Below, piece by piece: positions 1-5,692 of a DNA stretch of 17,377 bases; positions within the stretch are counted from its first letter, which is position 1, and every line of letters starts with the position of its first letter. Made by a program: the position numbers and the translations under genes. Below the pieces are notes generated by a model. It ran no database searches. It was not told the origin of the DNA and worked only from the letters and a program-made list of their open reading frames with translations. The stretch comes from CAYVQF01 sp964454015 (GTDB taxonomy: Bacteria > Myxococcota_A > Bradymonadia > UBA4248): contig CAYVQF010000085.1 of NCBI GenBank assembly GCA_964454015.1, positions 1 through 17,377 on the forward strand. The letters run 5' to 3'.

Positions 1-328
1 ATGATTCCGGCGCCTTGTCGATCCTCTGGAACTATGCGCTACACGCTCCTAGCCACACCCCCTCCTGACGCGCCGCCTCCATGGCCGTGGCGTAGTGCGA
101 CAAGTCAATGGGAAGCAGCTCGGTCAGCACACAGTCAAGCGCATCAGCAGCACAGTGACCCAAGCAAGCCTCTGCCCCAACGCTCCACGCCGCCACCTTC
201 TCTTCGGCATCGATCAGGAGCAAAGGGACAGAGATCGCTGCAAATCGGCTCTGGAACCTGCTCTCACCCACAGCCACCTCCACCGACGTCTCATTGCCTA
301 GGCAGCATAACAGCGGTGTCGCCCCCAT
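1..328 (-). pseudogene. PAS-domain protein fragment with an in-frame stop, running off the left edge
   Basis: Read on the minus strand from ATG at 328, this frame gives a PAS-like segment: FAAISVPLLLIDAEEKVAAW, then a GAEACLGH-like stretch, then LTELLPID. This resembles the beta-strand, helix and 'ELLP' pattern of PAS sensor domains. The frame meets TAG at 32-34, within the part of the fold where the last strands should follow. If that stop is ignored, the same frame continues to the edge as FQRIDKAPES, similar to the 'rrkDGs' strand of PAS domains. This suggests a nonsense mutation in a larger sensor protein. Third codon positions look less GC-biased than in neighbouring genes, which fits decay. 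No clear Shine-Dalgarno site precedes the ATG. It could also be a genuine short 98-residue protein ending at 32. Function is unknown beyond the PAS likeness. Confidence 0.4.
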
Positions 329-371
329 GCATCCATAAAAGCAACGCCCAAGCGCGAAGCACCCCCCGCGC

Positions 372-1505
372 TCAGGGCTCGTCCGCAAAAAACGCGCGCC
401 GGCGCCAACGCACCCGGTTCACCGCCTCGCCGACCCGGTGCGGCCCAAGCAGCCAAGCGCCGCCCAACCCGCGCCAACGCGCGCCCGCGGTGTCGAGCAG
501 GGCCATGCTGGCGCCCTGCAGGCCAACCCCCAGGACCTTGTCGCGCAAGCGCCGTCCCTGCCCCACCAGATACAAAGCGCGCCCTGGCGCCTGGTCAGCT
601 CCCAGCATGGCGTGCGCCACCGCGTGGGTGGAATGACGAACGAAGCGCCTGACAGCGAAACGGTCTAGCACCGCAGGGCTGAGGCCAAAGCGGGTCGCAA
701 GACCACCGGCACCCAACAAGGGCTCACCGCAGAGCGTGCCCACCGTGGCCAACGCCCACGCCATGACCCCGCGCAGGCCCAGCGCGCTCACCCGGCGCTG
801 CACTCGGTGCAGGTCGACCTCGGGCGCGCACCGGTCCAACCAGGCCGCGATGTCCACCAAGGTCTTGAGGGCGCCCAGGTGCTGATGGGCGTGCAGGAGC
901 AGATGGATGAAGCACAAGTCAGGCGGCAGGATGGAGAGCGCCGTCCCCGGCCACAGAGAACACCCTTGGCGCTGCGCCAGCACCTCCGCCACGGCCGGTG
1001 CGGGCAGGGGCGGCAGGGCCAACCGCCAGTGCAGCTCGATGGGGACCAGCTTGGGGGCGGTCAACATGACCTGGTTGTAGGTCCACGGGCGCAGCGCCTC
1101 GGCCCGGTAGCCGAGGGCCGCCAAGGCCGCGATGGCGGGCTTGATCTGCGGCGGCGCGAGCAGCAAGTCCACGTCCGTCGAGGTGCGCAGCGCCGCATCA
1201 CCCATGAGGGCCACCGCCAGCGGCTCCCCCTTGAGGAGCACCACGGGGCCCACGGGCGCCAACGCCGCCAAGGCGCGCTGCGCCGTGTGCCGCACCCACA
1301 GCCGGCGCGCCTGGTGCGTGCGGCGGGTCTCGTCCAGCAACTGGGCCGTGTCTTCCCCATTGCCCAATAAGCGCGCGTAGACCGGAAAGAGTCCCAGGGC
1401 GCTGGACTGGGCGACCAAGCGCCGGCGCTCAGCGTCCTCGAGGGCCGCAGCGGGACGCACCAACGCGGCCTCCAGCAATGTGCGTACGCGCGGTGTGAGA
1501 TCCAT
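372..1505 (-). CDS. Nucleotidyltransferase-fold protein (NTP_transf_5 type), possible lasso tailoring enzyme
   Basis: A 377-residue protein. The core motif is VVLLKGEPLAVAL (Lys92-Gly93), followed by Arg107 and STDVDLLL (Asp111 and Asp113). This matches the 'KG...R..sDiDlL' pattern of the uncharacterised nucleotidyltransferase family PF14907, whose paired Asp residues would bind metal. The rest is mostly helical, with an Ala/Arg-rich C-terminus. The frame is open further upstream, but that extension is only translated tRNA-Glu sequence, so I chose ATG 1505, giving MDLTPRVRTL. The Shine-Dalgarno match is weak. The gene follows tRNA-Lys and tRNA-Glu on the same strand and may be co-transcribed with them. 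Relatives occur in lasso-peptide clusters; the homologue in the pseudomycoidin cluster has been linked to decoration of the phosphorylated peptide. A link to the lasso genes about 430 bp away is inference from proximity. Confidence 0.8.
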   Translation of the reverse strand: MDLTPRVRTLLEAALVRPAAALEDAERRRLVAQSSALGLFPVYARLLGNGEDTAQLLDETRRTHQARRLWVRHTAQRALAALAPVGPVVLLKGEPLAVALMGDAALRTSTDVDLLLAPPQIKPAIAALAALGYRAEALRPWTYNQVMLTAPKLVPIELHWRLALPPLPAPAVAEVLAQRQGCSLWPGTALSILPPDLCFIHLLLHAHQHLGALKTLVDIAAWLDRCAPEVDLHRVQRRVSALGLRGVMAWALATVGTLCGEPLLGAGGLATRFGLSPAVLDRFAVRRFVRHSTHAVAHAMLGADQAPGRALYLVGQGRRLRDKVLGVGLQGASMALLDTAGARWRGLGGAWLLGPHRVGEAVNRVRWRRRAFFADEP

Positions 1506-1561
1506 CGGGTCTGGCTCGCGCAAGAAATGGAGATGGGCACCAACCTCTCGATTGGTGCCCA

Positions 1562-1636
<75 letters not shown>

Positions 1637-1639
1637 ATT

Positions 1640-1712
1640 TGAGCCGTGATGGAATCGAACCATCGACCAACAGATTAAAAGTCTGCTGCTCTACCGACTG
1701 AGCTAACGGCCC
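1640..1712 (-). tRNA. tRNA-Lys (UUU)
   Basis: A complete 73-nt cloverleaf. The acceptor stem GGGCCGT/ACGGCTC has one G-U pair, with discriminator A. The D arm reads TAGCTCAGTCGGTAGAGCA. The anticodon loop CTTTTAA has anticodon TTT at 1677-1679. The T arm contains GGTTCGATTCC. CCA is not encoded. It is the first gene of a two-tRNA unit with tRNA-Glu. Confidence 0.97.
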
Positions 1713-1759
1713 AAGGCAATTAACACGGCCGTCGCGTCGGCGCCGCCGCGAACGTGGCG

Positions 1760-1788
1760 TTTGTAGCGAGTCTCAAGTGGAGTGTCAA
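1760..1788 (-). promoter_or_regulatory. Sigma70-type promoter of the tRNA-Lys/tRNA-Glu unit
   Basis: On the minus strand a perfect -35 box TTGACA (1783-1788) is separated by exactly 17 nt from TACAAA (1760-1765, 4/6 to TATAAT). A very GC-rich stretch follows the -10, as in stringently controlled stable-RNA promoters. A-tracts lie upstream at about 1809-1833 and could act as a distal UP-like element. Transcription would start roughly 40 nt before tRNA-Lys and could run on into the nucleotidyltransferase gene. Confidence 0.7.
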
Positions 1789-1860
1789 GCAAGAAAGAAG
1801 CAGGCTGACCTTTTTGCGTTCGTTTTTTCCCAAAAGCGTCGGCGCACCTCCGCGGCTCCG

Positions 1861-1921
1861 CGCCACCTTGCCATCGCCCCGGAGAGGGTCATAATTGCTG
1901 CACGTGCGTCGCCACCTTGCC
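1861..1921 (+). repeat. 12-nt direct repeat bracketing the lasso B-arm promoter
   Basis: CGCCACCTTGCC occurs at 1861-1872 and again at 1910-1921, 49 nt apart start to start. The first copy overlaps the proposed -35 box and the second lies in the 5' leader just before the ribosome-binding site. Two exact 12-nt copies placed around a promoter could be operator half-sites. A chance or slippage origin in GC-rich DNA is also possible. Confidence 0.4.
1868..1895 (+). promoter_or_regulatory. Putative promoter of the PqqD-kinase-peptidase unit
   Basis: The -35 TTGCCA (1868-1873, 5/6) and -10 CATAAT (1890-1895, 5/6) are 16 nt apart. Transcription would start near 1902, leaving about 35 nt of leader before ATG 1937. 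The region is divergent from the tRNA promoter, with no gene between. The boxes were found by eye. Confidence 0.5.
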
Positions 1922-1936
1922 CCGGGAAGCCACACC

Positions 1937-2230
1937 ATGTCCGCATCTGATGCTCAAACTCAGGCCTTCGCGCCGCGCCCAGATCTGCTCACTGAGAGCA
2001 TCGACGGCGAGATGCTCATTTTGGATCTCACCAACGACAACCACTTCAGCCTCAACGCCAGCGCGACGCTCATCTGGCAAGCCATGGCCCACGAGCCCGC
2101 CACCAAGGCTGACCTACTGCAAAGCCTCCGCGCGCGCTACTCCCAGGTTCCCATCGAGGAACTAGAGACTGATCTCGACGAGATCTTGAACACTTGGCTA
2201 GAGCAGGGGTTGATCCACCCCATCGCCTGA
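1937..2230 (+). CDS. PqqD-like RiPP recognition element protein (lasso B1)
   Basis: A 97-residue protein with the PqqD fold pattern: RPDLLTESIDGEMLILDL, then HFSLNASATLIWQAM, then a helix, ending ELETDLDEILNTWLEQGLI. In lasso systems this stand-alone protein (B1, the RRE) grips the leader of the precursor and delivers it to the leader peptidase. ATG 1937 is chosen because GGGAAG at 1924-1929 sits 7 nt upstream; a frame-extending ATG at 1895 has no such site. The next gene begins 13 nt after the stop, and the three genes of this strand form one unit. The leader it should bind is encoded at 5358-5534 on the other strand. Confidence 0.9.
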   Translation: MSASDAQTQAFAPRPDLLTESIDGEMLILDLTNDNHFSLNASATLIWQAMAHEPATKADLLQSLRARYSQVPIEELETDLDEILNTWLEQGLIHPIA

Positions 2231-2243
2231 GGTCTTGACGCGG

Positions 2244-3167
2244 ATGAGACCTTACCACGCTTACGACCTGTGCTTCGCCGCCGACTTTGCCTTGCCCTAT
2301 CCCACCCGCGAGGCCGGCCCGGCCTTCACTTTGCGCTGCGGACCCGCTGCGGCCGAGCCCTTCTGCGCCGATTTCTTCCGCGACCACCAGCTCCTCCACG
2401 AGGCGGCAGAGTTGACGCCAGGCGACTTCACGCGTCTGAGCCTCGAGAACGAGATCTACTATCTCAGCAGCCCCCAGTGGCACACCTCGTTTTCGCCGCC
2501 ACAACGGGAGATCGTCTTCACCCCACACCCCAGCACCGCCCCTGACACCCTCCCGGGCTTCATCGAGCGCCTCTTCCTACCCCTCTTCACCCTCCTGGCG
2601 CGGCCAAGCGCCATCGCCCTCCACGGCGGCGCCATTGGCTGGCACGACCAAGCCTGGCTCTTCCTCGGCGCCTCCATGAGCGGCAAGTCCACCCTGGTGG
2701 CACGCCTCGTCGAAGCCGGCGGGCAGCTCCTGGCCGACGATCTGACCCTCGTCGACGTGGCGCAGGGAGTGGTTCTGCCAGGGGCCACCACCCTCTACGT
2801 CCGCAACGCCGCCTTGGTGCCGAGCAACACCCTAGCCCAGGCGCCCCTCCCCTTGAACCCCACGAAGATCCGCTGCGTGCTGCCGCCGCGCTGTGTCGCC
2901 CCCCAGCCCCTCCCGCTGGCGCGCATCTTCCTCTTGACGCCTGGGCTGGCGCCAGGTCCCCTGCGCGGCGCAGCGGGCGTGACGGAGTTGCTGCGCAACG
3001 TCTTCATGCTGACCCATGGCGGCGCCGAGTGGTCGACGCGCCGCACCCGACACGCCGCCGACCTGGCGCGCCGCTTCCCCCCGGAGGCCTTGGCCCATCT
3101 GCGCGGTCCCGACAACTTCGGGTCGTCCCTGGGCGCGCTCGTGGCGCGTGCGGCCGAGGTCGACTGA
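2244..3167 (+). CDS. HPr-kinase-like P-loop protein of a lasso cluster
   Basis: A 307-residue protein. An N-terminal half without recognisable catalytic motifs is followed by IALHGGAI, the P-loop GASMSGKST (residues 142-150) and LLADDLTLVD with the Asp pair at 165-166. This is the arrangement of the HPr kinase C-terminal domain. In the paeninodin-type lasso clusters such a kinase phosphorylates the peptide, usually on a C-terminal Ser. ATG 2244 is preferred over TTG 2235, which lies only 2 nt from the GAGG at 2229-2232. The gene is 13 nt after the PqqD-like gene and ends 1 nt before the peptidase GTG, so tight co-translation is likely. The predicted core here ends in Pro and offers only three ring Ser and one tail Thr, so substrate and even activity are open. 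Confidence 0.85.
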   Translation: MRPYHAYDLCFAADFALPYPTREAGPAFTLRCGPAAAEPFCADFFRDHQLLHEAAELTPGDFTRLSLENEIYYLSSPQWHTSFSPPQREIVFTPHPSTAPDTLPGFIERLFLPLFTLLARPSAIALHGGAIGWHDQAWLFLGASMSGKSTLVARLVEAGGQLLADDLTLVDVAQGVVLPGATTLYVRNAALVPSNTLAQAPLPLNPTKIRCVLPPRCVAPQPLPLARIFLLTPGLAPGPLRGAAGVTELLRNVFMLTHGGAEWSTRRTRHAADLARRFPPEALAHLRGPDNFGSSLGALVARAAEVD

Positions 3168-3168
3168 G

Positions 3169-3639
3169 GTGCGCTGCCCCCCCCCCTTGGACAAGGCCTT
3201 GGCCCTAGCCTTGGTGCCGCTCGTAGCGCTGATGCGGCTTCACGAAGCCTGGCGCGGCGTGCACCCAACGCTCGTCCTGGTACGCCGACTCGCCGCCGCC
3301 TTCCCCCGCAAGCCGCAGGACCCCCTCGCCGAGGCCGCGATCTTGGCGACCACCGAGCGCGCCCTCTATAGGGCTGCGCGCCTGGTCCCTGGATCCACCT
3401 GCCTGCATCGGGCGCTGGCCGGCCGGGTGTGGCTGGCCCGCCAGGGCTTGGACAGCAGCCTCGTCATCGGCCTGCGCCGACAAGGGCGCGCCTTCACCGC
3501 CCACGCCTGGCTCGCGACCCCCCAGGGCCAGGTCATCTTGCGCGACCGTCAGCAGCCAGCCATCGATTACCCTGTCACCTGGTCTGAAGCGCAGCTCGTG
3601 GACCGTGGTAGCCAGTCCCCCCAGTGGCAGTGGCGCTAA
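3169..3639 (+). CDS. Lasso peptide biosynthesis B2 protein (transglutaminase-like leader peptidase)
   Basis: A 156-residue protein matching the usual length of stand-alone B2 peptidases. The Cys-His-Asp triad is visible as STCLHRALAGRVWLARQG (Cys78), FTAHAWLA (His112) and VILRD (Asp126). It should cut the precursor before core Gly1, working with the PqqD-like protein. The GTG at 3169 is chosen because GAGG (3156-3159) is 9 nt upstream and because it starts 1 nt after the kinase stop; the longer open frame has no support. The C-terminus ends in QWQWR. Its TAA overlaps the end of the convergent ABC gene by 4 nt (3636-3639), leaving no room for a terminator. Confidence 0.92.
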   Translation: MRCPPPLDKALALALVPLVALMRLHEAWRGVHPTLVLVRRLAAAFPRKPQDPLAEAAILATTERALYRAARLVPGSTCLHRALAGRVWLARQGLDSSLVIGLRRQGRAFTAHAWLATPQGQVILRDRQQPAIDYPVTWSEAQLVDRGSQSPQWQWR

Positions 3640-5267
3640 TCGCCTTCCTGCGGCGCTTCTCGGTGCAAGCGCCCCGCCTGCAGGGTGTAGACCGCGTCGG
3701 GGCTGAAGCCCTCAGGCAGCCGGTGCCCCAAGTAGAGCACGATTAAGCCCTCGACTTGGCGCAAGCCCTGAAAGATGTGCCGGCACAGATCGGGCTCCAG
3801 ATCCGAGCCCAACTGATCGATGACCAAAATCCGCGGGCGCCGCACCAGGGCGCGGGCCAGGGCGACGCGCTTCTTCTCGCCGCCTGAGAGGGCAGCGCTG
3901 CGCGGTCCAAGTGGGCTGGTCAGGGTCTCGACCTTGGTCGCCACGATCCTGTCCACGGCTGCCGTCGCAATGGCCCAGGCGATGTCTTCAGACACCGCGT
4001 CCTCGTCCAGGCCCCAACGCACGTTGTCCTCGACACTGCCCTCCACCAAGAACGGCGTCTGCTCCACCAGGCCCACTTGTCGGCGCCAGGACGCCAAGTC
4101 GAAAGCCCTGAGCGGCGTCCCATCATAGGTCACCACCCCCTGCGTCGGATCGGCCAGGCGCGCCATGAGCAGCGCAAGGGTGGATTTACCGGCGCCTGAA
4201 GGCCCAAGCACCGCCAGGTGTTCACCTGGCGAAAGCTCCAAATCCACCCCATCGAGAGCCGGTCGCAAGCTCTCTTCATCATAAGAGAACGAAACCTGCT
4301 CGAAGCGCAGCGCCGCCTCAGCCACAGGCAACGGTTCGGGCTGCGTCGGCACAGGGAGCCCGCTCTCCCAGGCCAAGACCTCAGCCATTCGCGCCCGCGC
4401 CGTGACATAGCGCTGCCTTGAAACCAGGAGGTTCCCTACAGAACGCATGGGGACCATGGCCCGGGCCAAATAGAGTTGAAAAGACACCAGGGTCCCCAGG
4501 CTCAAGCTCGCCTCGATGACCATCCACCCCCCAAGCCACAGGGAGGACATGACCATGAGCGCCGCCGCGACATCGAGCAGCGGGCTGACCTTGGCGCTGT
4601 GGCCAAAAGCCGCCACCTCCTCCGCCTCCAAGCATTCGCCCTCGCGCTGGACCGCACGGTAATAGCGATGCTCCTGCCCGAAGAGGGCCACCGTCAGCGA
4701 ACCGGCGAGGGCCTCGAACACCAGCTTCTGCAACTTGGCGAAACGCTCCATCACCGAGACCGTTCGCAGGGCCACCCCCTTCTTGAACAAGCGCGCCACG
4801 ACGACGGCCAGAGGCAGGGGAATGAGCGCCAAGAGGCTGAGCTTGGGGGCGATCAAGAACAGCGCCAGCCCCGTGCCGCCGATCCCAATGGCGGCTTGTA
4901 TCATCCCCGGCACCACCGCCGCGTGATACTCTTGTTGGGTACGCGTCTCATATAGTACCCGCGCCACCAACTCAGCCGGCGCCTGCTTCTGCAGATGGAG
5001 CGGGCTTTGGCGCTGCATATGCGCCAACAGCAGCTCCCGCGCGCGCCGCCCCAGCGCCTCAGCCCGGCGAAAGACCCACTTTCGTCCGACGTAATTGGCG
5101 CCCGCTCCCGCCACTTGAACCAGCAAACCAATGAGCGCCAGCAGGGCCAGCAGCCCCAGGTCTCGGCCGAGGATGCCCCAGTCGATGGCCCACAATACCA
5201 AGAGAGGCGTGACAAGGCTGAGGAGCTGACCCAAGGTCAGCGCGAGCCCCCCGAGGTTGACCTTCAT
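3636..5267 (-). CDS. ABC exporter for the lasso peptide (fused membrane and ATPase domains)
   Basis: A 543-residue half-transporter. The membrane domain spans roughly residues 5-270 and starts directly in a transmembrane helix, with no C39 peptidase. The ATPase domain has the Y of the A-loop (FSYDEE), Walker A GPSGAGKST (355-363), Q-loop (VEQTPFL), signature LSGGEKKRVALARAL from 460, Walker B ILVID (480-484) and switch His515 (YLGHR). The residue after the Walker B Asp is Gln485 rather than catalytic Glu, and the D-loop reads GSDLE instead of SALD. In lasso clusters this protein (D) exports the mature peptide and gives self-immunity. A stop lies just upstream, so the start is TTG 5279, GTG 5270 or ATG 5267; I take the ATG although AGGGG is about 14 nt away. 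It follows the precursor gene by 90 nt. Confidence 0.9.
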   Translation of the reverse strand: MKVNLGGLALTLGQLLSLVTPLLVLWAIDWGILGRDLGLLALLALIGLLVQVAGAGANYVGRKWVFRRAEALGRRARELLLAHMQRQSPLHLQKQAPAELVARVLYETRTQQEYHAAVVPGMIQAAIGIGGTGLALFLIAPKLSLLALIPLPLAVVVARLFKKGVALRTVSVMERFAKLQKLVFEALAGSLTVALFGQEHRYYRAVQREGECLEAEEVAAFGHSAKVSPLLDVAAALMVMSSLWLGGWMVIEASLSLGTLVSFQLYLARAMVPMRSVGNLLVSRQRYVTARARMAEVLAWESGLPVPTQPEPLPVAEAALRFEQVSFSYDEESLRPALDGVDLELSPGEHLAVLGPSGAGKSTLALLMARLADPTQGVVTYDGTPLRAFDLASWRRQVGLVEQTPFLVEGSVEDNVRWGLDEDAVSEDIAWAIATAAVDRIVATKVETLTSPLGPRSAALSGGEKKRVALARALVRRPRILVIDQLGSDLEPDLCRHIFQGLRQVEGLIVLYLGHRLPEGFSPDAVYTLQAGRLHREAPQEGD

Positions 5268-5357
5268 CACGATTGCCAAGTGCCCCTATTCAGGTCGAAA
5301 GCGTTCACCCCAAGGCGAGAATGGGTGCCCATCAACGCCATTCCAGTCTAGGCGACA
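5268..5357 (-). other. Precursor-exporter intergenic region with a small hairpin
   Basis: Ninety nt separate the precursor stop from the exporter start. CACCC (5306-5310) and GGGTG (5323-5327) can form a 5-bp stem with a 12-nt loop. A structure here could lower read-through into the exporter or stabilise the precursor mRNA, as intergenic stems do in other RiPP operons. No T-tract follows, so it is not a convincing terminator. Confidence 0.25.
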
Positions 5358-5534
5358 CTAAGGAAGTGGCGTAAAGGCCGGGGGACCATCGGAGTCGCTC
5401 GACCCGGCACCCAATATGAGGGCACCAAGCTTCCCCATCGCCTGCATCCGTGGGCGCACATAACCCCGCTCACCCTCAGACACAACCGCCTCGGAATCGC
5501 GCGCCGATGCACTTTCTTGTTTAAGATCTTCCAT
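5358..5534 (-). CDS. Lasso peptide precursor, predicted core GAGSSDSDGPPAFTPLP
   Basis: A 58-residue ORF between the cyclase and exporter genes on their strand. The leader begins MEDLKQESAS, is acidic, and contains GYVRPRMQAMGKLGALIL. Tyr25, Pro28, Met30, Gly34, Leu39 and Gly42 fall exactly on the lasso leader pattern YxxPx[L/M]xxxGxxxx[L]TxG. Cleavage before Gly42 gives a 17-residue core with Asp at position 8, fitting a Gly1-Asp8 ring and the tail GPPAFTPLP. The usual Thr at -2 is Ile40. By hand, the cyclised core has monoisotopic mass about 1553.70 ([M+H]+ about 1554.71). ATG 5534 is preceded by GGTGGGG at 4 nt; an upstream TTG at 5567 is less likely. An overlapping 86-residue frame lacks any lasso motif. 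Confidence 0.85.
   Translation of the reverse strand: MEDLKQESASARDSEAVVSEGERGYVRPRMQAMGKLGALILGAGSSDSDGPPAFTPLP
5361..5411 (-). other. Predicted lasso core peptide region
   Basis: Seventeen codons after the leader encode G1 A2 G3 S4 S5 D6 S7 D8 G9 P10 P11 A12 F13 T14 P15 L16 P17. Asp8 is the expected ring acceptor, since Asp6 would give a ring smaller than known lasso rings. Phe13 is the only bulky aromatic residue that could act as a plug in the threaded tail. The cleavage site is inferred from spacing to the leader motif. Confidence 0.75.
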
Positions 5535-5601
5535 ATTGCCCCACCCATGGTACCCAAAGGCCCGCAAGAGGCCAAAAAGACGCCAATCAAATGACGGCTG
5601 A

Positions 5602-5640
5602 GACCCACCTCAAAGGGTAGAGCCTTCGGCCTTGTGGGTC
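5602..5640 (-). promoter_or_regulatory. Bulged hairpin in the leader of the precursor gene
   Basis: Between the cyclase stop (5693) and the precursor ATG (5534), GACCCAC (5602-5608) pairs with GTGGGTC (5634-5640). Inside it AAGG pairs with CCTT, with a 4-nt bulge and a loop of about 13 nt. No T-run follows on the minus strand, so a processing or stability stem, or an attenuator, is more likely than an intrinsic terminator. The rest of this 158-nt gap shows no convincing promoter. Confidence 0.4.
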
Positions 5641-5692
5641 AAGGCTCGCTTTCATCGCTGCCAGCCGCCAATCTGTCGCCGAAAAGCAGCGC

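Noticed and set aside
1..636. Long plus-strand ORF of 211 codons
   Set aside because: Pro/Arg/Ser-rich, low-complexity translation antisense to the PAS fragment and the nucleotidyltransferase gene; typical shadow in GC-rich DNA.
5348..5608. Alternative 86-residue frame over the precursor gene
   Set aside because: It lacks a leader motif and a plausible core, and overlaps the frame with exact lasso-leader spacing.
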